This document shows, piece by piece, positions 16,897 to 25,817 of a DNA stretch of 64,000 nucleotides. The notes under the pieces are model-generated. The model made no database searches. It saw only the letters and a program-made list of their open reading frames with translations, and was not told the origin of the DNA. Origin of the DNA: Serratia sp. FDAARGOS_506 (GTDB taxonomy: Bacteria > Pseudomonadota > Gammaproteobacteria > Enterobacterales > Enterobacteriaceae); NCBI RefSeq assembly GCF_003812745.1, contig NZ_CP033831.1, forward strand, positions 1,302,001 to 1,366,000. The letters run 5' to 3'. Numbering within the stretch: the first letter of the stretch is position 1; the number at the start of each line of letters is the position of its first letter. A program made the translations under genes and the position numbers.

Positions 16897-18219
16897 ATGC
16901 AAGCCACCATCGCACCCCCACTCGACGCCGACGACGCGTCCACACCGGTGAACTCCCGCGGGAAAGTCATCGTCGCCTCGCTGGTCGGTACCGCCATCGA
17001 GTTCTTCGACTTCTACATCTACGCCACCGCCGCGGTGATCGTGTTCCCACATATCTTCTTTCCACAGGGCGACCCGACCACCGCAACGCTGCAGTCGCTG
17101 GCCACCTTCGCCGTCGCCTTTGTCGCGCGCCCTATCGGCTCCGCGCTGTTCGGCCACTTCGGCGATCGCGTGGGGCGCAAGGTCACGCTGGTCGCCTCGC
17201 TGCTGACCATGGGAATTTCCACCGTGCTGATCGGCCTGCTGCCGAGCTATGAAACCATCGGCATCTTCGCCCCTATCCTGCTGGCGCTGGCGCGCTTCGG
17301 GCAGGGCCTGGGGCTGGGTGGCGAATGGGGCGGCGCCGCCTTGCTCGCGACGGAGAACGCGCCGGCCAAAAAGCGCGCGCTGTACGGCTCCTTCCCCCAG
17401 TTGGGCGCGCCGATCGGCTTCTTCTTCGCCAACGGCACCTTCCTGCTGCTCTCCTGGTTGCTGAGCGACCAGCAGTTTATGGAATGGGGCTGGCGCGTGC
17501 CGTTCATCCTCTCCGCCGCGCTGGTGCTGATCGGCCTGTACGTTCGGGTATCGCTGCATGAAACGCCGGTGTTCGCCAAAGTGGCCAAGGCCGGCAAACA
17601 GGTGAAAGTGCCGCTCGGCACGCTGCTCAGCAAGCATCTGAAGGCGACCATCCTCGGCACCTTCATCATGCTGGCGACCTACACGCTGTTTTATCTGATG
17701 ACGGTGTATTCGATGACCTACGGCACCACGCCGCAGCCGCTGGGCCTAGGCTACTCCCGCAACAGTTTCCTGTGGATGCTGATGGTAGCGGTGATCGGTT
17801 TCGGCGTGATGGTGCCGATCGCCGGCCTGCTGGCGGACGCGTTCGGCCGCCGCAAAACCATGATCGCCATTACCCTGCTGATGATCGGCTTCGCGTTCCT
17901 GTTCCCGACCCTGCTGGGTTCCGGCAACCAGGCGCTGGTGATGGGCTTCCTGCTGTGCGGTCTGAGCATCATGGGGCTGACCTTTGGCCCGATGGGCGCA
18001 CTGCTGCCGGAGCTGTTCCCTACCGAAGTGCGCTATACCGGCGCATCGTTCTCCTACAACGTCGCATCTATCCTCGGGGCTTCCGTGGCGCCGTACATCG
18101 CCACCTGGCTGGCGGCCCACTACGGGCTGTTCTACGTCGGCATGTACCTGGCGGCGATGGCCGGGCTGACGCTGTTGGCCCTGCTGCTGATGAAAGAAAC
18201 CCGCCACCAGTCGTTGTGA
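16897..18219 (+). CDS. yhjE: YhjE, metabolite:H+ symporter family MFS transporter
   Basis: 440 aa, the same length as E. coli YhjE and closely similar throughout. Twelve membrane segments are expected. The MHS-family signatures are visible: GTAIEFFDFYIYATAAV near the N-terminus, the loop 2-3 motif GHFGDRVGRK, and LGGEWGGAALLATENAP in helix 4-5. Members import small organic acids or osmolytes with protons; the YhjE substrate is unknown. It sits between yhjD and cdh. Confidence 0.9.
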   Translation: MQATIAPPLDADDASTPVNSRGKVIVASLVGTAIEFFDFYIYATAAVIVFPHIFFPQGDPTTATLQSLATFAVAFVARPIGSALFGHFGDRVGRKVTLVASLLTMGISTVLIGLLPSYETIGIFAPILLALARFGQGLGLGGEWGGAALLATENAPAKKRALYGSFPQLGAPIGFFFANGTFLLLSWLLSDQQFMEWGWRVPFILSAALVLIGLYVRVSLHETPVFAKVAKAGKQVKVPLGTLLSKHLKATILGTFIMLATYTLFYLMTVYSMTYGTTPQPLGLGYSRNSFLWMLMVAVIGFGVMVPIAGLLADAFGRRKTMIAITLLMIGFAFLFPTLLGSGNQALVMGFLLCGLSIMGLTFGPMGALLPELFPTEVRYTGASFSYNVASILGASVAPYIATWLAAHYGLFYVGMYLAAMAGLTLLALLLMKETRHQSL

Positions 18220-18320
18220 TCCCCTACGGCCCCCTCACGGTGGGGGGCCGCACGCGTTGTTCGTTTCCTGTCATAAAACCGGGCTATGCTGGACGTTTCT
18301 CTCGGTAACAGGATTGGCCG

Positions 18321-19088
18321 ATGTCTCTGCGTCGTGGGGTATTTGTCTGCGTTGCGCTGCTGGCGGCTATCGCCATCGCGCTCTATTACGGGTTGAAGCC
18401 CGACCATTCCGATGCGCTGTGGCGCATCGTCAGCCAGCAATGCCTGCCCAATCAACAGGCACATGACAATCCGGCGCCCTGCGCGCAGGTGGATGTGCCG
18501 GCCGGCTTCGTGGTGTTTAAAGATCGCAACGGGCCGCTGCAATATCTGCTGATGCCCAGCGCCAAAATCACCGGGATAGAAAGCCCGGCGGTGCTGGACG
18601 CCGCCACGCCGAATTTCTTCGCCCAAGCCTGGCGCGCGCGCCACGTGATGGCGGAACGCTATGGCAAACCGATCGACGACGGTGATATTTCACTGGCGAT
18701 CAACTCAGAATATGGCCGCACGCAAAACCAGCTGCATATTCATATCTCCTGCCTGTTGCCGGCGGTAAAACAGCGGCTGGCGCAGATCGGCCCCGCTTTT
18801 ATCGAGCAATGGCAACCGCTGCCCGGCGGCCTGTTGGGGCATGACTATCTGGGGCGGCGAGTGACCCCTGCCGAGCTGGAGCAACAGGGCGCCTTCCGCC
18901 TGCTGGCTTCCGGCCTGCCGCGCGCCGACGGGCGCATGGGCAGCTTCGGCCTGGCAATGACTGCGCTGCCGGACGGCGATTTCCTGCTGCTGGCGACCGA
19001 GCGCAGCCTGCTGCCGTTCACCCTGGCCTCGGCGGAAGAGATCCAGGATCACGACTGCCGGCTACTCTCGCCGCCGCCGCGCGCCTGA
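18321..19088 (+). CDS. cdh: CDP-diacylglycerol diphosphatase
   Basis: 255 aa (E. coli Cdh about 251). It hydrolyses CDP-diacylglycerol to phosphatidate and CMP at the inner membrane. An N-terminal membrane anchor (residues about 6-24) precedes the HIT-like catalytic region with QLHIHISC near residue 140. Its TGA abuts the stop codon of the convergent yhjG gene with no intervening base. In E. coli cdh is elsewhere on the map, so this position is a local difference. A weak hairpin (CGGCCCCC/GGGGGGCCG) lies upstream. Confidence 0.88.
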   Translation: MSLRRGVFVCVALLAAIAIALYYGLKPDHSDALWRIVSQQCLPNQQAHDNPAPCAQVDVPAGFVVFKDRNGPLQYLLMPSAKITGIESPAVLDAATPNFFAQAWRARHVMAERYGKPIDDGDISLAINSEYGRTQNQLHIHISCLLPAVKQRLAQIGPAFIEQWQPLPGGLLGHDYLGRRVTPAELEQQGAFRLLASGLPRADGRMGSFGLAMTALPDGDFLLLATERSLLPFTLASAEEIQDHDCRLLSPPPRA

Positions 19089-21128
19089 TTATTTTTTGCC
19101 TTTCATCTCCCGCAGGATCTGCCCGCACTGATTTTCCTCGCCGCCCTCACTGGGCGAGACCAACGCCAGCAGCGCCGCCGCCGGCGTCAGCACCGCCCCC
19201 AACGCCACCGCCGCCGCGCCGCGCGCGATCAGCGGCCCGGCTTTGACGCCGGCGTCGGGGTGCTTGAAGGTGCCTTTCACGTACAGCGGCGAGCGCAGGG
19301 TCAGCACGCGCATCCCCTTGCTTTCCGGATCGATGGACAAATCCAGCCGTTCGGTGGCGAGGTTGGTGTTGCCGGTGATGTTGATCACCGCGTTCTCGGT
19401 ATCGAACACGAACAGCCGCGGCGCGGCAACGCCGCTGCGGATGCCGACGTCCGCCGCCGCGCAGTTGATGCCTACCACGTCGTCGCCGAACAACTGCGCC
19501 ACCAGATAGTTGCCGACGTTCAGGCCAAGGATCTCCATCAGACTACGGCTGATCACCCCGTTATTGATCAACAGACGCAGATCGCCGTTGCTGGTCGCCA
19601 GCAGTTCAGCCACCGAATTGCCGCTGCCCGTCAACCTGGCGTCGCCGTTCATTTGCCCCAGGCTGCGCTTCATCGCTTCTACGTTCGGCAACAGCTGTTT
19701 GAGCTGGAGTTTGCGCGCATGCATATCCACCTGGCCACGCATCGGCTTTTTGCTGCCATCGAGGCGCACAACGGCGTTCAGGCTGCCGCCCGCCATGCCG
19801 AAGCGCAGCGGATCCAAACGCAACTCGCCATTGTTCAGCTTCAAATGCGTGGCCAGATCGCTCAGCGGTAAATCGCTGCCGCGTTCGATGCGCGCGGCGG
19901 CAAACTTCACGTCCGCATCCATCTTGCGCCAGCTTTGCGTATCGAACTGTGCGACCGGCAGCACCTTATCCGCCGGCTGGCGGCTCTTCTCGCCGCGCCC
20001 GGCTTTGGCGGCGTTGGAATCCGCGCCGATCAACGGCGCCAGATCCGCCAACCTCAGTTGCCGGGAGTTCACCGCGCCGCTCAACGTCGGCCGCGGCTTG
20101 CCGGCAACGTATTTCAGGTCGCCATGAATGTCGCTGTCCCCGATTTTTCCGTCGAATTTCTGATATTCGAACACGGCGCCACCCGACTGATGCAGACGGG
20201 CGGTCAGATGGCCATCGGTCGCATATGGCGGCGTATTCGGCAACAGCACGCCGGTCAGCCCATAGAGATGACTCAGGCTTTCGCCGGAAAACTTCAGCTG
20301 CACGTCCAGGCCGCCGAGATTCAGCGGATCGGACAAGGTGCCCGCCACCACCACCCGAGTGCTGCCGGAGCGCACGTCGGCCTGCAGCGGGAACGGTAGA
20401 TCGGCGCTCTGCAGTGACAGCATGCCACCAATCTTGCCGCTGCCGCTCAGCGGTTCGCCGTTATATTTACCCTTTACCTGCCAACCGAAAACATAGTCGG
20501 GGGTAGCGGCCTTGCCGCCGCTCTGTTTGCCGGTCACTTCACTGAACGGCAGCGGTTTGCCGAGCGGATCGACGACGGCGCGAAAATCCGCCTTCAGGGT
20601 GGCATCTTTAAAGGCGATTTGCCCCTTGTCGAACACGATGTCGTGAACGGTGAACGACCAGTCGGAAGGCGGTTGCTGCGGATCCTGACCAGCAGCCAGA
20701 TCGAACGTCCAGTTGTTGTCGCCGTTGGCCAGGCGTTCCAACGACGCATTCGGCTGCTTGAGCCAGATGCGCGGGATCAGCAGTTCTTTCCTCAGCAGCG
20801 CCAGCGGTGCGATGCTGGCGTCGACGCGCTGCAGCGTTGCCATGTTGTCGCCGGGCATGTTTTTCGGGTTACCCAGCCACACGTCTTCGGCGTGAATATG
20901 CGGCCAGGGTACCCAGGCACGCCAGCCGCCCTCATCCGGGTTACGCGACCAGTCGACGCCCAGATCGCCGCGAATGGCGAACGGCCGCCGCAGCTCGGCC
21001 GACACTTTGTCGTTGATGGTGGGCTTGAGTCGATTCCAGTCGAAGGTAGCGATGAAGATCGCCATCGCGGCAATCGCCAGCAGCACAATGCCACCCAGCC
21101 AGCTGAAAACCTTTCCTGTTCTTGTCAT
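19089..21128 (-). CDS. yhjG: AsmA family protein YhjG
   Basis: 679 aa (E. coli YhjG 686). One N-terminal membrane segment (WLGGIVLLAIAAMAIFIATF) is followed by a long periplasmic region rich in beta strands, with the AsmA-family C-terminal part (LGLNVGNYLVAQLFGDDVVG, then RSGVAAPRLFVFDTENAVINITG, given here in two pieces). AsmA-like proteins form beta-groove bridges implicated in phospholipid transport to the outer membrane; the specific role of YhjG is not defined. GAGGGAG precedes the ATG. Upstream on the same strand is pdeH. Confidence 0.88.
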   Translation of the reverse strand: MTRTGKVFSWLGGIVLLAIAAMAIFIATFDWNRLKPTINDKVSAELRRPFAIRGDLGVDWSRNPDEGGWRAWVPWPHIHAEDVWLGNPKNMPGDNMATLQRVDASIAPLALLRKELLIPRIWLKQPNASLERLANGDNNWTFDLAAGQDPQQPPSDWSFTVHDIVFDKGQIAFKDATLKADFRAVVDPLGKPLPFSEVTGKQSGGKAATPDYVFGWQVKGKYNGEPLSGSGKIGGMLSLQSADLPFPLQADVRSGSTRVVVAGTLSDPLNLGGLDVQLKFSGESLSHLYGLTGVLLPNTPPYATDGHLTARLHQSGGAVFEYQKFDGKIGDSDIHGDLKYVAGKPRPTLSGAVNSRQLRLADLAPLIGADSNAAKAGRGEKSRQPADKVLPVAQFDTQSWRKMDADVKFAAARIERGSDLPLSDLATHLKLNNGELRLDPLRFGMAGGSLNAVVRLDGSKKPMRGQVDMHARKLQLKQLLPNVEAMKRSLGQMNGDARLTGSGNSVAELLATSNGDLRLLINNGVISRSLMEILGLNVGNYLVAQLFGDDVVGINCAAADVGIRSGVAAPRLFVFDTENAVINITGNTNLATERLDLSIDPESKGMRVLTLRSPLYVKGTFKHPDAGVKAGPLIARGAAAVALGAVLTPAAALLALVSPSEGGEENQCGQILREMKGKK

Positions 21129-21218
21129 AGGGCTCCCTCAGCACATAAACCGGGCTGCCGAATGAACGGAAAAGGAATGGGCAGCCCCGTTTAAGCCTAG
21201 CTGAGGATAGGCCGGAGT

Positions 21219-22010
21219 TCACGCCGGCGCGCCGGGCGCGGCGAACAGCGTCGGTACGCTGTGCAGGGTTTCGAAGCACGCCGGGCGGGAAAGATAGTAA
21301 CCTTGCGCGGCCAACGCACCGGAACGCTGCACCAGCCGCCACTCCTGCTCGGTTTCAACGCCCTCGACGATCACGCCGTCGCTGTGCTGGTTCATCATCT
21401 TGATCAGGGTGCCGAGCAGCTGCACGCCCTCTTCCGACTGTTTGAGCAAGGTGAACAACTCGCGCGCCACCTTGATGTATTGATAGCGCCAGGCACCGAC
21501 GGCGGAGAAGTTGGCCAGCCCGCTGCCAAAATCGTCCAGCCACAGCCGTTCGCCACCGACGATCTGCTGCAACGGGCTGTTTAACGCCGTTTCGGCGTGC
21601 TCCACCAGCTCGAAGCGCAGATAGGGCATCTCGGCGATCTGCCGTTGCAACTCGCTATGACGCTGCAACGCTTGCAGCGCGATGCCGTCGATATTGACCG
21701 ACACCATCACCGCGTGGCGAATGAACAACGCCTGCCAGCGCTGCAACAGCGCCAGCTGTTCCTGGATCACCCGTAAACGCTGGGCGACGCCGAGCGAGGC
21801 AAAATAATGCTCCGGGGATTGCCGTTTGTCCGGCTCATTCGGGTGATATACCGCCGTCAGCAGTTCCACCGCCAGCAGCGCGCCGCTGGTGCGATAAATC
21901 GGCTGGAAGGTATACAAGCGCCGGCATTGCCGCCAGTAACGCCGCGATTTGGCGCAGGCATAGAGGGCAAAACAGGGCGCCAGCAGACCCGAGATCAGGT
22001 TGGTTATCAT
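21219..22010 (-). CDS. pdeH: PdeH (YhjH) c-di-GMP phosphodiesterase
   Basis: 263 aa, a stand-alone EAL domain. The EAL motif is ELL as in E. coli PdeH. Other catalytic elements are present: SVNIDG, FELVEH, LDDFGSG, YIKVARE and EGVETE. PdeH lowers c-di-GMP and so relieves YcgR braking of flagella. The promoter fits that role: an exact sigma-28 consensus lies 57 bp upstream. A hydrophobic, slightly longer N-terminus (about 20 residues) compared with E. coli may be a membrane association element or a start-site artefact. Confidence 0.92.
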   Translation of the reverse strand: MITNLISGLLAPCFALYACAKSRRYWRQCRRLYTFQPIYRTSGALLAVELLTAVYHPNEPDKRQSPEHYFASLGVAQRLRVIQEQLALLQRWQALFIRHAVMVSVNIDGIALQALQRHSELQRQIAEMPYLRFELVEHAETALNSPLQQIVGGERLWLDDFGSGLANFSAVGAWRYQYIKVARELFTLLKQSEEGVQLLGTLIKMMNQHSDGVIVEGVETEQEWRLVQRSGALAAQGYYLSRPACFETLHSVPTLFAAPGAPA

Positions 22011-22066
22011 CGGTACTATCGCCGTGGCGGGGAAGTGAGAGCGCTGCCGCTGTTTCTTTACCCAGC

Positions 22067-22093
22067 TTATCGGCAGCGCCGTATAAAACTTTA
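22067..22093 (-). promoter_or_regulatory. Sigma-28 (FliA) promoter of pdeH
   Basis: TAAAGTTT-N11-GCCGATAA reading on the minus strand, a full match to the enterobacterial class 3 flagellar promoter consensus with the correct 11-bp spacer. Confidence 0.92.
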
Positions 22094-22155
22094 AACACGA
22101 ATTGCCGCACGCTTTCCCCTTCGCTCCGTTGGCATTGACCGATCGCGATCATAAA

Positions 22156-22178
22156 AAATTAAAACACTGTTTTAATTT
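22156..22178. promoter_or_regulatory. Probable KdgR operator upstream of kdgK
   Basis: A perfect palindrome with 11-bp arms (AAATTAAAACA and its complement) around a single C, matching the KdgR box pattern of A/T-rich flanks around AAACA-N-TGTTT. It lies 70 bp before kdgK, a classical KdgR target. Confidence 0.75.
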
Positions 22179-22248
22179 ATTGACTCCCTCACCGCCTTGC
22201 GTGGAGACTGACGGCTGTTGCTTCTTCTTTAGCCAGGGCTTATTGACG

Positions 22249-23181
22249 ATGACTATCCGAAATCTCGCCGTGATCGGCGAATGCATGATCGAGCTGTCGC
22301 AGCAGGGCGCACAGCTGACGCGCGGCTTTGGCGGCGATACCCTCAACACCGCCGTCTACCTCGCCCGCCAAATGCCGGAACAGGCGCTGCAGGTGCATTA
22401 CGTCACCGCACTCGGCACCGACAGTTTCAGCGGCGAGATGCTGCAGGCCTGGCGGCAGGAGAAGATCGAAATCGGGCTGATCCAACAGTTGGAAAACAAA
22501 CTGCCTGGCCTGTACGTGATCGAAACCGACGCCGCCGGCGAACGCACCTTTTACTACTGGCGCAACGACGCCGCCGCCCGGTATTGGCTTGCAGGCCCCC
22601 AGGCCGACGCACTGTGCGCCCGGCTGGCGCAGTTCGACTACCTGTACCTCAGCGGCATTAGCCTGGCGATCCTCACGCCTGCCGACCGCACGAAGCTGCT
22701 GGCGCTGTTGCGCCGCTGCCGCGCCAACGGCGGCCAGGTTATCTTCGACAACAACTACCGCCCGCGCCTGTGGCAAAGCCGTGAGGAAACGCAGCAGGCC
22801 TACCGAGAGGTGCTGGCCTGCACCGACATCGCCTTCCTGACGCTGGATGACGAAGAGTTGCTGTGGGGCGCGCAGCCGGTTGCACAGGTGGTGGCACGCA
22901 CGCAGGCGCTCGGCGTCGGCGAGATCGTTATCAAACGCGGCGCAGATGCCTGTCTGGTGTTCAGCGAGGAGGGAGAGTGGCTTGAGATACCGGCGATCGC
23001 GCTGCCGCCGGCACGGGTGGTGGATACCACTGCAGCGGGCGACTCTTTCAGCGCCGGTTACCTGGCGGTACGCCTGAACGGCGGCAGCGCCCAGCAGGCG
23101 GCGCAGCGCGGCCACCTGCTCGCCGCGACGGTGATCCAACATCGCGGCGCCATCATTCCCGCCGCGGCGATGCCCGCATAG
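22249..23181 (+). CDS. kdgK: 2-keto-3-deoxygluconate kinase
   Basis: 310 aa (E. coli KdgK 309). PfkB-type ribokinase family enzyme that phosphorylates 2-keto-3-deoxygluconate to KDPG for the Entner-Doudoroff aldolase, in hexuronate and pectin breakdown. Visible signatures: N-terminal VIGECMIEL, GGDTLNTAVYLAR, the ATP/anion-hole motif VVDTTAAGDSFSAGYLA with catalytic Asp in AAGD. ATG at 22249 aligns with the E. coli start; a TTG two codons earlier cannot be excluded. KdgR control is likely from the upstream palindrome. Confidence 0.93.
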   Translation: MTIRNLAVIGECMIELSQQGAQLTRGFGGDTLNTAVYLARQMPEQALQVHYVTALGTDSFSGEMLQAWRQEKIEIGLIQQLENKLPGLYVIETDAAGERTFYYWRNDAAARYWLAGPQADALCARLAQFDYLYLSGISLAILTPADRTKLLALLRRCRANGGQVIFDNNYRPRLWQSREETQQAYREVLACTDIAFLTLDDEELLWGAQPVAQVVARTQALGVGEIVIKRGADACLVFSEEGEWLEIPAIALPPARVVDTTAAGDSFSAGYLAVRLNGGSAQQAAQRGHLLAATVIQHRGAIIPAAAMPA

Positions 23182-23424
23182 CCAATAAGGCGGGCGGCGA
23201 GGCTACCCCGCCGCCGCGCAATGGATCCCGGAAGCATTGATGAGAGGATGATTGAAAGAATTTCCCTGGCGTTGGCTTATTTCTGCCCAGAGCTGCTAAG
23301 CTCGGGTCTTGGCATTGCCGCCTTTTTGGATTTATTAGCCGAGTATAAATTTCAATCCGCCGCACTGACTAGCTGGACTTTGGTGCAGGTCGGGCTGAGC
23401 TGCCGAACGACAGGGAGGTTACCG

Positions 23425-24126
23425 ATGGCCGTCGCATTCGCCAACGCCGTCGCCGCAAGACTGCATCTTGACGGCCGGCTGCATGCCTTCAGCCAATTCA
23501 AATACGCTTATTTGACCTTCAACAAACACCATCCCGATCGCCATCTGCTGGTATCAAGCTACCCGCAAGAATGGCTGGACATCTACAGCGCCAATCACTA
23601 TCAGCGCATCGACCCCGTCGTCCGCGCCGCCCATAACCGCTGCGCGCCCTTTATGTGGCACGATACCCCCCTCACCACCGAGGATCGGCATTACCGGAAG
23701 ATCTTCAGCCAGGCGAGGGAGTACGACATCGTGCACGGCTGCAGCTTTGTTTTGCACGATCACGACAATAACCTGGCGATCTTGTCGATCAGCGCCACGG
23801 CGGCCGATGACGCCGAACTGCGGCAGCTGATGGAAGACGAGAGGGCCAGCCTGCAGATGGTATTGGTCGATACCCACCAGCACGCGCTGACCTTGGCCGG
23901 CGACGAGGCGAGCCGGACAAAGCGGCTCTCGCCGCGCGAAGGAGAAATTATCTATTGGGCCAGCCAGGGCAAAACCTACCATGAGATCGCGCTGATACTG
24001 GGGATCAAAACCGGCACGGTGAAGTTTCACATCGGCAATGCGGTGCGTAAGCTGGGGGTCGTGAACGCCAAGCACGCGATCCGGCGCTGCCTTGAACGGC
24101 AGCTGATCGCACCGCCGGAGGCATAA
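23425..24126 (+). CDS. LuxR-type quorum-sensing regulator of the EsaR/YenR/SpnR group, no adjacent luxI
   Basis: 233 aa from the ATG at 23425, which has AGGGAGG 7 bases upstream; the ORF is open further upstream but without such a signal. The N-terminal acyl-homoserine-lactone domain keeps the conserved Trp, Tyr, Asp-Pro and second Trp in the right spacing (WLDIYSANHYQRIDP, then FMWHD). The C-terminal LuxR helix-turn-helix reads LSPREGEIIYWASQGKTYHE...GTVKFHIGNAVRKLGV. The LHDHDNNLAILS and SSYPQEW stretches are closest to EsaR-clade proteins, many of which bind DNA without ligand and are released by AHL. No synthase gene is nearby: kdgK is upstream and ilvC downstream. Confidence 0.88.
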   Translation: MAVAFANAVAARLHLDGRLHAFSQFKYAYLTFNKHHPDRHLLVSSYPQEWLDIYSANHYQRIDPVVRAAHNRCAPFMWHDTPLTTEDRHYRKIFSQAREYDIVHGCSFVLHDHDNNLAILSISATAADDAELRQLMEDERASLQMVLVDTHQHALTLAGDEASRTKRLSPREGEIIYWASQGKTYHEIALILGIKTGTVKFHIGNAVRKLGVVNAKHAIRRCLERQLIAPPEA

Positions 24127-24153
24127 AAAAACCGGCTTCGCAGCCGGCTTTTT
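24124..24153. terminator. Bidirectional terminator between luxR-type gene and ilvC
   Basis: Stem CCGGCT/AGCCGG with TCGC loop, TTTTT to the right and AAAAAA to the left; serves both converging genes. Confidence 0.8.
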
Positions 24154-24173
24154 GTGCTTTATCTTGCGGAAAA

Positions 24174-25649
24174 TCAACCTGCAACGGCGATGCGTTTCAT
24201 GTCGGTCATGTAGCCACGCAGTTTGCGGCCGACGGTTTCGATAGGGTGGCTGCGCACCGCTTCGTTCACGTCGCGCAGCTGCGCGTTGTCCACCGCCGTA
24301 CCCGCCACGGCTTTGCCCAAATCGCCCGCCTGCAGGGTGGTCATGAAATCCTTCAGCAGCGGCACCGCCGCATTGGCGAACAGGTAGTTGCCGTACTCTG
24401 CGGTATCGGAGATAACCACGTTCATTTCATACAGACGCTTGCGCGCAATGGTGTTGGCAATCAGCGGCAGCTCGTGCAGCGACTCGTAGTAAGCCGACTC
24501 TTCGATGATGCCGGCATCGACCATGGTTTCGAACGCCAGCTCAACGCCCGCTTTCACCATCGCCACCATCAGCACGCCGTGATCGAAGTACTCTTGCTCG
24601 CTGATTTTGCCTTCAAACTGCGGCGCATTCTCGAACGCGGTTTTGCCGGTCTCTTCGCGCCAGGTCAGCAATTTCACGTCGTCTTCCGCCCAGTCGGCCA
24701 TCATGCCGCTGGAGAACGCGCCGGAGATGATGTCGTCCATGTGCTTCTGGAACAGCGGTGCCATGATGGTTTTCAGCTGTTCGGACAGCGCATAGGCACG
24801 CAGCTTGGCCGGGTTGGACAGGCGATCCATCATCAGCGTGATGCCGCCCTGCTTCAGCGCTTCAGTGATGGTTTCCCAGCCGAACTGAATCAGTTTCTCG
24901 GCGTAAGCCGGATCGGTGCCCTCAGCAACCAGCTTGTCGAAGCACAGCAGCGAACCCGCCTGCAGCATGCCACACAGAATGGTCTGCTCGCCCATCAGGT
25001 CGGATTTCACTTCGGCCACGAAGGAGGACTCCAGCACGCCGGCGCGGTGGCCGCCGGTGGCCGCCGCCCAGGCCTTGGCAATCGCCATGCCTTCGCCTTT
25101 CGGATCGTTTTCCGGGTGAACCGCAATCAGTGTCGGCACGCCGAAGCCGCGCTTGTACTCTTCACGCACTTCGGTGCCTGGGCATTTCGGCGCGACCATC
25201 ACCACGGTGATGTCTTTACGCACCTGCTCACCCACTTCAACGATGTTGAAGCCGTGGGAGTAACCCAGTGCTGCGCCGTCTTTCATCAGCGGCTGCACCG
25301 CACGCACCACGGAAGAGTGCTGCTTGTCCGGCGTCAGGTTGACCACCAGATCCGCCTGCGGGATCAGGTCTTCGTAGGTGCCGACCTTAAAGCCGTTTTC
25401 GGTCGCCTTGCGCCAGGAAGCGCGCTTCTCGTCGATCGCTTCTTTGCGCAGGGCATAGGCGACATCCAGACCGGAATCGCGCATGTTCAGCCCCTGGTTC
25501 AGCCCCTGGGCGCCACAGCCGACAATCACCACTTTTTTACCTTTCAGGTAGCCGGCTTCGTCAGCAAATTCGTCGCGCGCCATAAAGCGGCATTTACCCA
25601 ATTGCGCCAGCTGCTGACGCAGGTTCAATGTGTTGAAATAGTTAGCCAT
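24174..25649 (-). CDS. ilvC: Ketol-acid reductoisomerase (class II)
   Basis: 491 aa, the long class II form typical of enterobacteria. It converts acetolactate and acetohydroxybutyrate to the dihydroxy acids using NADPH and Mg2+. The Rossmann motif [14 protein letters not shown] lies near residue 36-50 and the duplicated C-terminal knotted domain is present. GGAG precedes the ATG. It is divergent from ilvY, its activator, and separate from ilvGMEDA, as in E. coli. Confidence 0.97.
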   Translation of the reverse strand: MANYFNTLNLRQQLAQLGKCRFMARDEFADEAGYLKGKKVVIVGCGAQGLNQGLNMRDSGLDVAYALRKEAIDEKRASWRKATENGFKVGTYEDLIPQADLVVNLTPDKQHSSVVRAVQPLMKDGAALGYSHGFNIVEVGEQVRKDITVVMVAPKCPGTEVREEYKRGFGVPTLIAVHPENDPKGEGMAIAKAWAAATGGHRAGVLESSFVAEVKSDLMGEQTILCGMLQAGSLLCFDKLVAEGTDPAYAEKLIQFGWETITEALKQGGITLMMDRLSNPAKLRAYALSEQLKTIMAPLFQKHMDDIISGAFSSGMMADWAEDDVKLLTWREETGKTAFENAPQFEGKISEQEYFDHGVLMVAMVKAGVELAFETMVDAGIIEESAYYESLHELPLIANTIARKRLYEMNVVISDTAEYGNYLFANAAVPLLKDFMTTLQAGDLGKAVAGTAVDNAQLRDVNEAVRSHPIETVGRKLRGYMTDMKRIAVAG

Positions 25650-25778
25650 GGTGGTACTCCGGTTTGATGTTGTCTTGCATTGTTATTTTCATTCCCCGCC
25701 CTGTCTGTGCGGAGATTCGTTAAACTCAATGTATAACAGGAAATGCGTTGCTTAAATTGATATATTGAGAACGTGGTA

Positions 25779-25793
25779 TTGCAATTTATGCAA
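25779..25793. promoter_or_regulatory. Probable IlvY operator
   Basis: TTGCA-ATTTA-TGCAA, a symmetric LysR-type site in the 168-bp region between ilvC and ilvY, where IlvY binds in E. coli. A second, imperfect copy may lie near 25749. Confidence 0.55.
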
Positions 25794-25817
25794 CACTCTC
25801 ACTGCGAGCGTATCGAT

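Noticed and set aside
24246-25667. 473-codon plus-strand open frame opposite ilvC
   Set aside because: Antisense shadow; composition is Gln/His/Arg-rich and lacks any family signature.
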